Below the pieces are notes generated by a model. It did no database searches, was not told the origin of the DNA, and saw only the letters and a program-made list of their open reading frames with translations. The position numbers and the translations under genes are program-made. From Chroococcidiopsis thermalis PCC 7203 (GTDB lineage: Bacteria > Cyanobacteriota > Cyanobacteriia > Cyanobacteriales > Chroococcidiopsidaceae), in assembly GCF_000317125.1 (NCBI RefSeq), contig NC_019695.1:5196336-5260335 (forward strand): a DNA stretch of 64,000 bases. The letters are read 5' to 3'. This document shows positions 35,997 to 44,833 of the stretch, one piece after another; within the stretch, counting starts at the first letter, position 1; each line of letters starts with the position of its first letter.

Positions 35997-36914
35997 ATGA
36001 AAGTAGCAATTACTGGAGCCACTGGATTTGTTGGTAGTCGTCTGGTCGAACGACTAAAATCAGAAGGTCATCAAGTTGTCGTATTTAGTCGCAACGTCAA
36101 TAAAGCAGAAAAAGTATTTCCTAAATCTACTTTTCCAAATGTAGAAATTATTGCCTATACACCAACAGAATCGGGTGCGTGGCAAGATGCGATCGCGGGT
36201 TGTGATGGCGTAGTCAACTTAACCGGAGAACCAATTGGTGAAGGACGTTGGACACCCCAACGCAAACAAGAAATTCTCAATAGTCGCAAGCTAGGGACGC
36301 AAAAAGTTGTCGAGGCGATCGCCAAAGCAAATCCCAAACCTAGCGTGTTAGTCAATACCTCGGCAATTGGCTACTACGGGACGAGTGAAACTGCGACATT
36401 TGATGAATCCAGTCCTGCTGGTAGTGATTTTCTCGCCCAAGTCTGTCAAGAGTGGGAAGCAGAGGCGCAGAAAGTCAAGGAATTAGGGACGCGATTGGTA
36501 ATTTTGCGCTTTGGAATTGTCTTGGGAATGGGAGGTGCGATCGCCAAAATGATTACTCCCTTCAAACTTTTTGCTGGTGGTCCCATCGGTAGCGGTCGCC
36601 AGTGGTTTTCATGGATTCATCGCGATGACTTGGTAAACTTAATTATCGCAGCATTGACAAAACCGGAAATGGAAGGAGTATTCAATGCGACAGCACCAAA
36701 TCCAGTACGGATGTCAGAGTTAGCGCAGGCGATGGGAGAGGTGATGCAGCGTCCCTCCTGGTTGCCCGTTCCCAACCTTGCGATCGAGGCATTATTAGGA
36801 GAAGGGGCGATCGTGGTTTTAGAAGGGCAGCAGGTTTTACCCAAACGCACTCAAGCATCGGGTTTCAACTATCAATATCCTAGTGTTAAAGAAGCATTAA
36901 AAACAATTGTGTAG
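35997..36914 (+). CDS. TIGR01777 family NAD-dependent epimerase/dehydratase (YfcH/SDR39U1-like)
   Basis: The protein has 305 residues, typical for the family. KVAITGATGFVGSRLVERLKSEGHQVVVFSRN is the nucleotide-binding fold, followed by GCDGVVNLTGEPIGEGRWTPQRKQEILNSR, TSAIGYYG, FRFGIVLG-like ILRFGIVLGMGGAIAKM and WFSWIHRDDLVNLI, all family hallmarks. The C-terminal DUF1731 part ends with LEGQQVLPKRTQASGFNY. The reaction is not established; plant and bacterial relatives are linked with cell division or chloroplast functions. It follows psb28 by 57 bases on the same strand. Confidence 0.93.
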   Translation: MKVAITGATGFVGSRLVERLKSEGHQVVVFSRNVNKAEKVFPKSTFPNVEIIAYTPTESGAWQDAIAGCDGVVNLTGEPIGEGRWTPQRKQEILNSRKLGTQKVVEAIAKANPKPSVLVNTSAIGYYGTSETATFDESSPAGSDFLAQVCQEWEAEAQKVKELGTRLVILRFGIVLGMGGAIAKMITPFKLFAGGPIGSGRQWFSWIHRDDLVNLIIAALTKPEMEGVFNATAPNPVRMSELAQAMGEVMQRPSWLPVPNLAIEALLGEGAIVVLEGQQVLPKRTQASGFNYQYPSVKEALKTIV

Positions 36915-36954
36915 TCGGTAGGATTAGCTAGCAAAAGTGAAATTTGCTGACTGC

Positions 36955-37284
36955 TCATAGCCTGAAATTACTCGGTAGATCTCTAGCTGGATCGGGAGTA
37001 AAAGGACGATGTTCGAGGTCGAAAACTCTCCTTTGAAATTCTGCTTGAATGGGTTGGGCAAAAGTTCTAGTTTGTTCGATTTCGTATAGCGCTCTGGTAA
37101 TATCCGTATTAAATTCTGCTCTTTGCCGCTCGTTCCTTGCTTCTAACTCAGCCTCCGATTCTCCTGGTAACCGCAACTGAGTTTCGGAAAGATCGAAAAT
37201 CGGTTCTTCGTCCGAACGTGCGGGTTGGGCGATCGCTAGTGATGCGATCGCCAGCATTGCTGTCAGTAATCTTGCTAACCTCAT
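36955..37284 (-). CDS. Small secreted hypothetical protein
   Basis: The protein has 109 residues with a clear signal peptide, MRLARLLTAMLAIASLAIAQPARS, cut about residue 24. The mature part is charged, with Glu and Arg rich helices (GESEAELEARNERQRAEFN), and has no known motif. An AGGAGG-like sequence precedes the ATG at 37284. It is probably periplasmic. It lies downstream of the sugar ABC permease gene but with an 80-base gap. Family not recognised. Confidence 0.75.
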   Translation of the reverse strand: MRLARLLTAMLAIASLAIAQPARSDEEPIFDLSETQLRLPGESEAELEARNERQRAEFNTDITRALYEIEQTRTFAQPIQAEFQRRVFDLEHRPFTPDPARDLPSNFRL

Positions 37285-37361
37285 AGCTTTTCCTCCTTAC
37301 AGCGATGTAGCGTTTGGCTGTCTGGTGCGATCGAGCGAATATATGTATTATAACGTTTGGA

Positions 37362-38264
37362 TTAATTCGCCTTTTCGGAGAAAAAATAACGTTGCATTAG
37401 TGTAGTAATGGCGATCGCCAAAGCTAAAATCAAAGCAATTGCTGCGGCGTAACCCAGATCTAAGCTCTTAAAAGCATATTGATAAATCAGCAATACAACT
37501 GTTAAGGTCGAGTTATCTGGACCACCCGTACCGCGAGAGAAAATGTATGATTGATCGAATAATTGGAATGTACCAACAATCCCCATCACAACAACAAAAA
37601 ATGTGACAGATTTTAGACTTGGTAGAGTGATATAAACTAGTTTATCCCACCAACTTGCGCCATCAATTGCTGCTGCTTCGTAAAGACTTTCAGGAATATC
37701 TTGTAAAGCAGCTAGATAAATAACCATGAATAAAGGTGCTGTTGACCAAATATTCATAATTGTAATTGCTTTTAAAGCAACATTTGGATCGCCAATCCAG
37801 TTATAAGTTGGTAAACCTAAAAAAGCCAGAGCGCTATTTATTAAACCATTTGAATTATACATCCATAAAAAGATTATCGTTAATACTGCCGAGGAAGTAA
37901 CTGTCGGCATAAAAAAAATAATTCTAAACCAATTTTTACCTTTTAAGTTAGCATTTAGAATTAAAGCCAAGCCGAGAGCAATTATAGTTTGAATTGGGAC
38001 GACGATCGCCACATACTCAACCGTATTTCTGAGGGCAATCCACACGCGATCGTCATTGAGGAGACGAGTGAAGTTTTTGAAGCCGTTGAATCTGTAGTTA
38101 AATTCTCCTAAAATCTGAATTTTATAAAAAGCTAGAACCAAGGCAATCAGAATAGGTAAAAGTACAAATACTCCTAAAATAATAATTGTAGGAGCCATAA
38201 AAAGATAACCCACTGAGGTATTTCTCGGCTGAGGTTTATTTTTAAAAGTGCGATCGCCAATCAC
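37362..38264 (-). CDS. Sugar ABC transporter permease (MalF-like)
   Basis: Inner-membrane permease of a carbohydrate uptake transporter, 300 residues with six hydrophobic segments. The EAA motif reads YEAAAIDGASWWDKLVYITLPSL (about 212-234), the docking site for the ATPase. FMPTVTSSAVLTIIFLWMY and GTGGPDNSTLTVVLLIYQYAF are typical of MalF-type subunits. It follows the binding-protein gene by 14 bases. A second permease and an ATPase are not in the window, so the transporter must use partners coded elsewhere. Confidence 0.92.
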   Translation of the reverse strand: MIGDRTFKNKPQPRNTSVGYLFMAPTIIILGVFVLLPILIALVLAFYKIQILGEFNYRFNGFKNFTRLLNDDRVWIALRNTVEYVAIVVPIQTIIALGLALILNANLKGKNWFRIIFFMPTVTSSAVLTIIFLWMYNSNGLINSALAFLGLPTYNWIGDPNVALKAITIMNIWSTAPLFMVIYLAALQDIPESLYEAAAIDGASWWDKLVYITLPSLKSVTFFVVVMGIVGTFQLFDQSYIFSRGTGGPDNSTLTVVLLIYQYAFKSLDLGYAAAIALILALAIAITTLMQRYFFSEKAN

Positions 38265-38278
38265 TCTAATTCCTATAT

Positions 38279-39538
38279 CTACTTCGATAAAGCTATTTCT
38301 TTATTGGCAGTTTTCTGCGCTTTTGTCATTGCCGAAACTAAACTTTGCTGACCGATTATAGCACTGACAAATTGATTGTTAAAATTATTGAGAATAATTG
38401 GTAAGTCTTCATTTAGTTGCCAAATAGTAGCATATTCAGCTCCAGCAATAAAAGGTGAATAAAGAGGATTGCGATCGGCTTGTAGGGTATCAGTTACAGA
38501 TCTACGGGTAGGAAATACAGAACCTTGGCTCGTCCAGGCTTGCATTCCTTCTTGTCCGGTTAAGTAAGAGATTAATTCCCAGGCTGCTGCTTTATGTTTC
38601 GATTTTCGATTCATCACATAGGCAACTGTATAAGCCATTGTGCCTTTTTTCTGATTAATAGTTGGGACTTCAGCAGTAGCATACTCAAGCTGAGGAAAAG
38701 TTTCTTTTAAATAGGGAATTAACCAAGAACCATCGATCGCCATTGCGACTCTTTCTTGACCGAACATTTCACCTGCCGAACTCGTGCCAACATCAGAAGG
38801 TTGAGCTGCTGATTTATCTAAGCGATATAAATCTACTAGTAATTGTAGACCTTTTAAACTCTCTGGCTCGGCAAATGCAACTTCTCCATTCGAGTCGATC
38901 AACTTTCCCCCAAAAGCTTCGATAATAAAAACTTGGCGAGCAAGTTCTGGAACTAAAGCAAAACCATATCGATCGACTCTCCCATCGCGATCGCGATCGA
39001 CTGTTAATTTCTTGGCATATTTTCGCAATTGCTCCCAAGTTTGAGGCGGCTGAGATAGACCAACAGACTGAAAAGCTTTTTTGTTATAAAATAGGGCAAG
39101 GGTAGAATAATCTTTAGGTAAACCGTAAATTATTTGCTTTTTTTGAAATGCCTGAAGAAATTGAGGATAAAAATCTGCTAAGTTGAACTTTTTAGAAATA
39201 TAACTATTTAGCGGTTCTAATACCCCTGGACGCATAATTTCTGGAGCAGCAAAAGCTTCTAAATAGAAGACATCTGCGGCTGTTTCGCCAATCAGCCTAG
39301 TTTTCATCACATCCATATATTCATCAGCGATCGCATCATATTTCACCTTGATGCGTGGATGCTTGGCTTCAAAATCTCTCAAAACCTTTTGCAGCAGTTG
39401 TTTTTCGTTGAGATTGCTCCAACCGCTCAGAGTGATGGTGACAACTCCAGGTTCTAGCTGTCTAGCAGTCATGCAACCTGTAAAAGCGATCGTCCCAACC
39501 ACGAAGAGAATCAGAAATAACCAAACTTTTCTAAACAC
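38279..39538 (-). CDS. Sugar ABC transporter substrate-binding lipoprotein
   Basis: Extracellular solute-binding protein family 1, about 419 residues. The GTG at 39538 gives a lipoprotein signal: FRKVWLFLILFVVGTIAFTGC with the lipobox FTGC. A TTG at 39568 adds ten odd residues and is less likely. The mature part has ITLSGWSNLNEKQLLQKVLRDFE, GLPKDYSTLALFYNKKAF and AMAIDGSWL, hallmarks of maltose/glycerol-phosphate binding proteins. It is co-transcribed with the MalF-like permease. Confidence 0.92.
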   Translation of the reverse strand: MFRKVWLFLILFVVGTIAFTGCMTARQLEPGVVTITLSGWSNLNEKQLLQKVLRDFEAKHPRIKVKYDAIADEYMDVMKTRLIGETAADVFYLEAFAAPEIMRPGVLEPLNSYISKKFNLADFYPQFLQAFQKKQIIYGLPKDYSTLALFYNKKAFQSVGLSQPPQTWEQLRKYAKKLTVDRDRDGRVDRYGFALVPELARQVFIIEAFGGKLIDSNGEVAFAEPESLKGLQLLVDLYRLDKSAAQPSDVGTSSAGEMFGQERVAMAIDGSWLIPYLKETFPQLEYATAEVPTINQKKGTMAYTVAYVMNRKSKHKAAAWELISYLTGQEGMQAWTSQGSVFPTRRSVTDTLQADRNPLYSPFIAGAEYATIWQLNEDLPIILNNFNNQFVSAIIGQQSLVSAMTKAQKTANKEIALSK

Positions 39539-39685
39539 TGTGTAGCAGACTGAAGTAGAGTTCGTCAATTACCGATTTAAAAACATCATAACTAATTCTT
39601 AGCAACCTCTCTCTTGATAGAAGCTATATGATACCCAATCAATTTATAAGTATCTTGTACTACATGAATCAAATTGCATTACCTC

Positions 39686-40105
39686 ATGAGCGATCTTTTA
39701 GAAACTGCTGCCAACGCGGGAAACTTCAAAACTTTAGTAAAAGCTATTGATGCTCTCGAACTGAGAGAAACTCTTAGGAGTCCCGGCATTTTTACAATTT
39801 TTGCTCCAACCGACGAAGCCTTCGCCAAACTGCCAGAGGGAACTTTAGATTTGCTGCTGCAAGATCTGCCTAAACTGAAAAAAATCGTGACTTATCATGT
39901 TGCTTTTGGCGACGTGAGATCTGATGATTTGGGACAAATTGACGAAGTAGAGACAGTTGAAGGCTCAGTTTTAGCAATTGAGTCAGCTAACGGTACAATT
40001 AAAGTCAATAATGCCAGCATCCTCAAAACTGATATCGTGACTGACAACGGCACGATTCACGCTATTGATACCGTGTTGATGCCTGCAATCGTGGCTGGAC
40101 ATTAA
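39686..40105 (+). CDS. Fasciclin-domain protein
   Basis: One FAS1 domain of about 139 residues from the ATG at 39686. The H1 motif reads FTIFAPTDEAFAKLPEGTL and the H2 motif IVTDNGTIHAIDTVLMP; KKIVTYHVAFGDV lies between. Cyanobacterial one-domain fasciclins are small adhesion-related or stress proteins. No signal peptide is seen, so its location is uncertain. It is convergent with mgsC, with about 17 bases between the two stops. Confidence 0.93.
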   Translation: MSDLLETAANAGNFKTLVKAIDALELRETLRSPGIFTIFAPTDEAFAKLPEGTLDLLLQDLPKLKKIVTYHVAFGDVRSDDLGQIDEVETVEGSVLAIESANGTIKVNNASILKTDIVTDNGTIHAIDTVLMPAIVAGH

Positions 40106-40122
40106 GGGCTTTAAGCCAGAGA

Positions 40123-41487
40123 TTACATAGGTTGAACGCCAGGAATCCAGTCTGTCCCTGCCAGGGGAAGACGTGCCATCGCAGCAGCCTCGATCGTCAA
40201 CGCGACGAGATCCTCCCGTTCTAAGTGATGCACGTTTTGCTTCCCGCAAGCACGGGCGATCGTGGTTAGTTCCATATTCAGAGTTTGCAGATAGTTTTTG
40301 ACTCGCCGAGCGCCAACTTCTGGTTCCAAGCGTTTCTCCAAAATTTCGTCTTGGGTTGTCACTCCCACAGGACACTTTCCGGTGTGGCAGTGGTGGCAGT
40401 AACCTGGTGCTGTGCCGATCGCCGTATAGTCTTCTATTGCCGAATGATGCGTCCCCTTTTGCACGTAAGTTTCACTGTTGCAGCCCAACGCCATCAGAAT
40501 TGCTTGACCGATCGAAACCGCATCTGCACCCATCGCGATCGCTTTAGCAACATCGGCTCCCGTGCGAATGCCACCTGAAACAATTAGTTGTACCTCACCT
40601 TTCATATTCATGTCTTCCAGGGCATCCACCGCCTGCCGCACTGCTGCCAGGGTGGGAATACCAACGTGTTCGATAAACACGGTTTGCGTCGCCGCAGTCC
40701 CCCCTTGCATCCCATCGACGACCACGACATCCGCTCCGGCATGAACTGCCAGCTTGACATCGTTAAAAGTTCGTGATGCACCCACTTTGACAAAAATCGG
40801 TTTTTCCCAATCGGTCAATTCGCGTAATTGCTGAATTTTGATAGTTAAATCGTCGGGACCCGTCCAATCGGGATGACGACAGGCAGAGCGCTGATCCACA
40901 CCCTCTGGTAAAGTCCGCATCTGGGCAACACGGGGATTAATCTTCTGTCCGAGTAACATCCCGCCACCACCTGGTTTTGCCCCTTGACCTACCACAATTT
41001 CGATCGCATCTGCTTTGCGCACGTCGTCAGGGTTGAAGCCGTAGCGAGAAGGCAGACATTGATAAATTAAGGTTTTTGAAGACAGCCGTTCCTCCGTTGT
41101 CATGCCACCATCCCCAGTTGTGGTAGAAGTCCCGACTGCGGTTGCCGCACGTCCCAGGGCTTCCTTGACATTAGCCGATAGCGAACCAAAACTCATTCCC
41201 GCGATCGCGATCGGAATCTCCAATTGAATCGGTTTCTTGGCGTAGCGAGTGCCGAGAATTGTCTTGGTAGTGCATTTTTCCCGATAGCCTTCCAACGGAT
41301 AACGGGACATGGACGCACCCAGAAACACCAGATCGTCAAAATGCGGCAACCGACGTTTTGCGCCCAAACCGCGAATTTCGTAAAGACCGTGTGCCGCTGC
41401 GTTTTGAATGTAGTTGAGAATACGGCGATCGTAACCCCAGGATTCTTCGCGAGAGATAGATTGATGCGATTGAGACGGCAGATTCAT
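40123..41487 (-). CDS. mgsC: FMN-binding glutamate-synthase-like subunit, N-methylglutamate synthase MgsC
   Basis: The protein has 454 residues, the FMN-barrel half of glutamate synthase without the other GltB domains. Key parts: SFGSLSANVKEALGRAA, TTTGDGGMTTEERL, KPGGGGMLLGQKI, VVVVDGMQGGTAATQ, SGGIRTGADVAKAIAMGADAVSIG for the flavin phosphate site, and HHCHTGKCPVGVTTQ with the 3Fe-4S cysteines. In the N-methylglutamate pathway MgsABC turns gamma-glutamylmethylamide (or methylamine plus glutamate) into N-methylglutamate. Standing alone beside separate amidotransferase (mgsA) and GXGXG (mgsB) genes is the hallmark of this split enzyme. It is last of the eight genes. A rhizobial GlxD-like name fits the same family. 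Confidence 0.88.
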   Translation of the reverse strand: MNLPSQSHQSISREESWGYDRRILNYIQNAAAHGLYEIRGLGAKRRLPHFDDLVFLGASMSRYPLEGYREKCTTKTILGTRYAKKPIQLEIPIAIAGMSFGSLSANVKEALGRAATAVGTSTTTGDGGMTTEERLSSKTLIYQCLPSRYGFNPDDVRKADAIEIVVGQGAKPGGGGMLLGQKINPRVAQMRTLPEGVDQRSACRHPDWTGPDDLTIKIQQLRELTDWEKPIFVKVGASRTFNDVKLAVHAGADVVVVDGMQGGTAATQTVFIEHVGIPTLAAVRQAVDALEDMNMKGEVQLIVSGGIRTGADVAKAIAMGADAVSIGQAILMALGCNSETYVQKGTHHSAIEDYTAIGTAPGYCHHCHTGKCPVGVTTQDEILEKRLEPEVGARRVKNYLQTLNMELTTIARACGKQNVHHLEREDLVALTIEAAAMARLPLAGTDWIPGVQPM

Positions 41488-41523
41488 GATTAATACTTTA
41501 ATTTTAACGATGGGTGGTAATTA

Positions 41524-41548
41524 GTAATTGGTAATTGGTAATTGGTAG
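41524..41548. repeat. Heptamer tandem repeat (GTAATTG)
   Basis: Three perfect copies of GTAATTG plus a partial one, in the mgsB-mgsC gap. Same type as the tandem repeats at 55261-55302, which read as the complement (ACCAATT). Confidence 0.85.
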
Positions 41549-41555
41549 TTTTTTC

Positions 41556-41660
41556 TCCCTTGTCTCCCTTGTCTCCCCCCCTCTCCCTTGTCTCCCCCCC
41601 TCTCCCTTGTCTCCCCCCTCTCCCTTGTCTCCCCCCTGCTCCCTGCTCGTGCGCTCCCTA
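41556..41660. repeat. CTCCCTTGT / CTCCCCCC low-complexity tandem repeat
   Basis: Pyrimidine-rich array made of TCTCCCTTG units with extended C-runs, followed by CTCCCTACTCCC. It fills the gap from mgsB to mgsC and runs into the last codons of mgsB. The strand asymmetry (all pyrimidine on plus, all purine on minus) is complete over about 90 bases. Confidence 0.85.
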
Positions 41661-42353
41661 CTCCCTTTCTTCATTCCAGTGATAGAGTTGCTTGGCGGAA
41701 GCAACCCGTTTGAAATCTTGGGGATTGTGGGAAAAACCTGCTTTTGCTAATAGCTCGGCTACGGTTGCATAATCAGCTTCAGACATGGGTTCGAGTTGAG
41801 CATCAGCACCGAGCGATTTAATGCTACCTCGGACGTAAATTACGGCTTCGTAAAGCGAATCTCCCAGTGCTTCCCCTGCATTTCCACAGACTACAATCCG
41901 TCCAGCTTGTGCCATGAATGCGGCAAAGCTGCCCACACTGCCACCGACAACAATATCTGCTCCTTTGAGCGAAATGCCGCAACGCAGGCTGGCATCACCA
42001 TCAATAATTAATAACCCCCCGTGGGCGGAGGCTCCAGCAGAAACCGAGGCAAAGCCTTTGACATGCACCCGACCGGACATCATGTTTTCGGCAACACCCG
42101 TTCCTACATTCCCGGCGATCGTCACGTTTGCTAGCTGGTTCATGCTTGCCGCATAGTAGCCTGCATGACCGAGGATTTTTACCTCAACCGGAGCATTCAG
42201 TCCCACGGCAATATTATGCGCTCCATCAGGGTTGAGGATCTCGATCGCTTGTCCCCCAGTTTGAGTCAGGTTGTGATGCAGGTAGTGATTGACTGCGCGT
42301 AGTGGGGTTTGGGCGAGGTCGAATGTCACCTTTTCCATAGTTACACCGTCCAT
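41658..42353 (-). CDS. mgsB: GXGXG-domain subunit, N-methylglutamate synthase MgsB
   Basis: The protein has 231 residues and is the stand-alone GXGXG beta-helix domain of glutamate synthase. Repeating GxxGxxG turns are seen: IAGNVGTGVAENMMSGRVHVKG, LIIDGDASLRCGISLKGADIVVGGSVG and IVVCGNAGEALGDSLYEAVIYVRGSIKSLG. In glutamate synthase this domain is a structural scaffold between amidotransferase and FMN barrel. It overlaps mgsA by 13 bases (or starts at the second ATG, 42338). Its last codons and TAG stop lie inside a GAGTAGGGAGC repeat unit, so its C-terminus may have been reset by repeat growth. Confidence 0.88.
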   Translation of the reverse strand: MDGVTMEKVTFDLAQTPLRAVNHYLHHNLTQTGGQAIEILNPDGAHNIAVGLNAPVEVKILGHAGYYAASMNQLANVTIAGNVGTGVAENMMSGRVHVKGFASVSAGASAHGGLLIIDGDASLRCGISLKGADIVVGGSVGSFAAFMAQAGRIVVCGNAGEALGDSLYEAVIYVRGSIKSLGADAQLEPMSEADYATVAELLAKAGFSHNPQDFKRVASAKQLYHWNEERE

Positions 42354-43231
42354 ACGTATAACTCTTCCGGTGCGGGTTCGTAGAGATGGGCGTTTTTAAC
42401 ATCGGGTAGGTGTGCTAGAGAGCGAAATTCCGAGGCGATCGCCACATAGTCATCAGTTTCAGCAACCACCGCAGGTTTACAGGCAAAGGCATCCCGCACC
42501 AGAGCGAGTTTGTCTGCCGTTCCCATCAGAAATGTATAAAAGCCGTCTAACTCGACAAAGCCTTGTTTAATTGCGGTTTCTAAATCGTCCCCTTCCCGCA
42601 TCCGCCATTCCAAAAAGCGACAAGCTGCTTCCGTGTCGTTGTCGGTTTCAAAGTGAATCCCAAGCGGTTCTAAACGACGACGAATCGAGTAAGGATTGGA
42701 AAGAGAACCGTTATGCACTAGGCAAAAATCTTCTCCCGCCGTAAACGGGTGTGCGCGATCGGGAGTCACTGCTGATTCTGTTGCCATGCGGGTATGGGCG
42801 ATCGCGTGAGAGCCTTTCAGCGTTGAGAAATTGTAGCGCTCGGCTACCATAGCAGGTTTCCCCGTGTCTTTGTAGAGATCGATCGTCCGACCTGTTGACA
42901 ACAGGTGCAGGTTTGGATGTTTTGCTTTCAGCCATTGCTTGACGCGATCCGGTTCTCGATCCGAAGTTAGCACTGCCCGATTGCCATCGATCTCAATCTC
43001 AGGTGTAGTCCCGAAAACAGCTTGAAACGATCGCCTCAAATCCCAATCGAATTTGTCTTTTGAATAGAGGCTGTATTTGCGATGCGGCTCTGGCAGCGTA
43101 GCAGTAAATACAGCAAGTCCAGCAGAGTCGGGTCCGCGATCGCTCATGCCAATCAGCATGGGAACCATGAGTTCGCCAAGCGATTCTCGCCATTCTGGTT
43201 TTTTAATTAGTAGTCCGACAATTCCACACAC
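42341..43231 (-). CDS. mgsA: Class II glutamine amidotransferase subunit, N-methylglutamate synthase MgsA
   Basis: The protein has 296 residues. The GTG at 43231 makes Cys2 the second residue (MCGIVGLL), so the N-terminal nucleophile is exposed after Met removal, as in GltB and PurF. Other family segments: MSDRGPDSAGLAVF, GSHAIAHTRMATESAVTPDRAHPF, FCLVHNGSLSNPYSIRRRL and FETDNDTEAACRFLEW. In the N-methylglutamate pathway this subunit is proposed to handle the amide of the gamma-glutamyl donor. About 200 bases with a palindromic repeat separate it from gmaS. Confidence 0.88.
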   Translation of the reverse strand: MCGIVGLLIKKPEWRESLGELMVPMLIGMSDRGPDSAGLAVFTATLPEPHRKYSLYSKDKFDWDLRRSFQAVFGTTPEIEIDGNRAVLTSDREPDRVKQWLKAKHPNLHLLSTGRTIDLYKDTGKPAMVAERYNFSTLKGSHAIAHTRMATESAVTPDRAHPFTAGEDFCLVHNGSLSNPYSIRRRLEPLGIHFETDNDTEAACRFLEWRMREGDDLETAIKQGFVELDGFYTFLMGTADKLALVRDAFACKPAVVAETDDYVAIASEFRSLAHLPDVKNAHLYEPAPEELYVWTV

Positions 43232-43264
43232 GATCGCACCTACATTTATTTATTAGAAAACCTT

Positions 43265-43440
43265 GAGAGTTACGCACTGAAGTTAGAGATCTCGATCCCC
43301 CCTAATCCCCCTTTTTTAAGGGGGGAATGAAGCCTCTTTTTCAGGAAATATAGCGAAGAATTTACGTCGGTTGCTCCAACCTTAGAGAGGGAGGAATAAA
43401 TGCCCCCTTAAAAAGGGGGTTGGGGGATCTCACTATACAA
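43265..43440. repeat. Inverted-repeat element between gmaS and mgsA
   Basis: Two G/C-rich hairpins, CCCCC-TTTTTTAA-GGGGGG at about 43307-43326 and CCCCCTTAAAAAGGGGG at about 43403-43419, flank a 75-base centre. The left end GATCTCGATCCCCC and the right end GGGGGATCTCAC are inverted with respect to each other. Related sequence lies at 34610-34682. This looks like a small non-coding mobile element; either hairpin could slow RNA polymerase inside the operon. Confidence 0.75.
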
Positions 43441-43448
43441 AAACTTTT

Positions 43449-44777
43449 TTAGAAAAACTCCAAGTATCGTTCCACTTCCCACTGCGAAACATGACGCATA
43501 TATTCCACCCATTCCATTCGTTTCAAGTTAATAAATTCATTTGCCAACACGCCCAACGCACCTTTGATGACTTCATCTGATTCCAGAGCGGCGATCGCTT
43601 CGTGCAAGCTCTGGGGTAAAGTGCGAATACCCTTGTCTTTAAGGTCTACCTCCGATAAATCGTACAAATTCAAGTTATAGGGTTCGCCAGGATCGATTTC
43701 TTTATCAATGCCATCTAATCCAGCAGCGATCGCGGCAGCAGTGGCAAGATAAGGATTGCAGGAGCCATCGGCAAGCCGCAGTTCTAAGCGTCCGCTGGGA
43801 ATCCGTACCATGCTGGAACGATTGTTGTCGCCGTAGGTGATGTAAGCTGGAGCCCAAGTTGCACCGCTGAGCGATCGCCCCACGACGAGCCGCTTATAGG
43901 AATTAATCGTTGGGGCGCAGATAGCAGTGAGTGCTTCGGCATGAGCGAGTAAGCCACCCAGAAAATGATACGCCAGTTTCGAGAGTCCTAAATGCCGCGA
44001 GTCGTTGTCGTCAGCAAATAGATTCGAGCTGCCATCGCTTATGGACATATGAATGTGCATTCCCGTACCCGTGCGGTTGGCAAACGGTTTCGGCATGAAC
44101 GAGCAAATTAGTCCCAGTTCTTTAGCAATTTCTGACGCTGCCATTTTGAAAAAGATGTAGCGATCGGCAGTCGTGAGGCAGTCGGTGTAGGTATAGTTAA
44201 TCTCAAACTGTCCGTTAGCATCTTCGTGGTCGATTTGATAAATGTCAAAGCCAGCTGCTTGCAGGTGAGTGACGAGTTTTTCCAGAAAAATCGCACTGCG
44301 CGACAATCCGCGAAAGTCATAGCAGGGTTTCTCCAAGGTATCGGTAGCATCAAACGGGTAAATCTGCCCCCGTTCGTCTTTACGAAGTAAGGCAAATTCT
44401 GGCTCGACTCCGGTATTAAGCGTCCAGCCTCGCTGCTGCAATCGCTCGATCTGCTGCATCAAGATATAGCGAGCATCGTAAGGGTAAGGTTTGCCTTTAA
44501 CGTGACCGACACAAGCAATTCGCGCAAATCCAGGCATCCAGGAAACGAGCGATAGAGTTGAGAGATCGCCAACTGCCATGTAATCTGGACTGTGCGGCTC
44601 CATACCCAATCCCCACACCGCAAATCCGGCGAATCCGGCTCCTGGATGCAAAATATCTTCAAAGTGAGCCACGGGTACGGCTTTGGTTTTCGCAACTCCA
44701 TGAATATCGACAAATTGCGCCAGCACGAACTTGACTTGATGCGATTCGAGAAATGTTTTGGCTGCTGCTAAATTCAT
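43449..44777 (-). CDS. gmaS: Glutamine-synthetase-family gamma-glutamylmethylamide synthetase (GmaS)
   Basis: About 442 residues from the ATG at 44777, which has GGAG eight bases upstream; a TTG at 44810 is possible. It is of the GlnT/GS-III-like group: N-terminal [31 protein letters not shown] with the metal-binding Glu pair, [30 protein letters not shown] with the metal-binding His, NSYKRLV, and [21 protein letters not shown]. In the N-methylglutamate pathway GmaS ligates methylamine to glutamate using ATP. That assignment rests on gene context, since the sequence class also includes ordinary GlnT proteins. Confidence 0.87.
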   Translation of the reverse strand: MNLAAAKTFLESHQVKFVLAQFVDIHGVAKTKAVPVAHFEDILHPGAGFAGFAVWGLGMEPHSPDYMAVGDLSTLSLVSWMPGFARIACVGHVKGKPYPYDARYILMQQIERLQQRGWTLNTGVEPEFALLRKDERGQIYPFDATDTLEKPCYDFRGLSRSAIFLEKLVTHLQAAGFDIYQIDHEDANGQFEINYTYTDCLTTADRYIFFKMAASEIAKELGLICSFMPKPFANRTGTGMHIHMSISDGSSNLFADDNDSRHLGLSKLAYHFLGGLLAHAEALTAICAPTINSYKRLVVGRSLSGATWAPAYITYGDNNRSSMVRIPSGRLELRLADGSCNPYLATAAAIAAGLDGIDKEIDPGEPYNLNLYDLSEVDLKDKGIRTLPQSLHEAIAALESDEVIKGALGVLANEFINLKRMEWVEYMRHVSQWEVERYLEFF

Positions 44778-44833
44778 CCGATTGGCTCCAGGTTGACTCG
44801 ATCTGTTCAAATTTCATGAATAGAGTAGCTTTG

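Noticed and set aside
40123-43231. Ordinary assimilatory glutamate synthase (GOGAT)
   Set aside because: Its three domains are separate genes, the small beta subunit is absent, and GS-III-like and sarcosine-oxidase-like genes are in the same unit.
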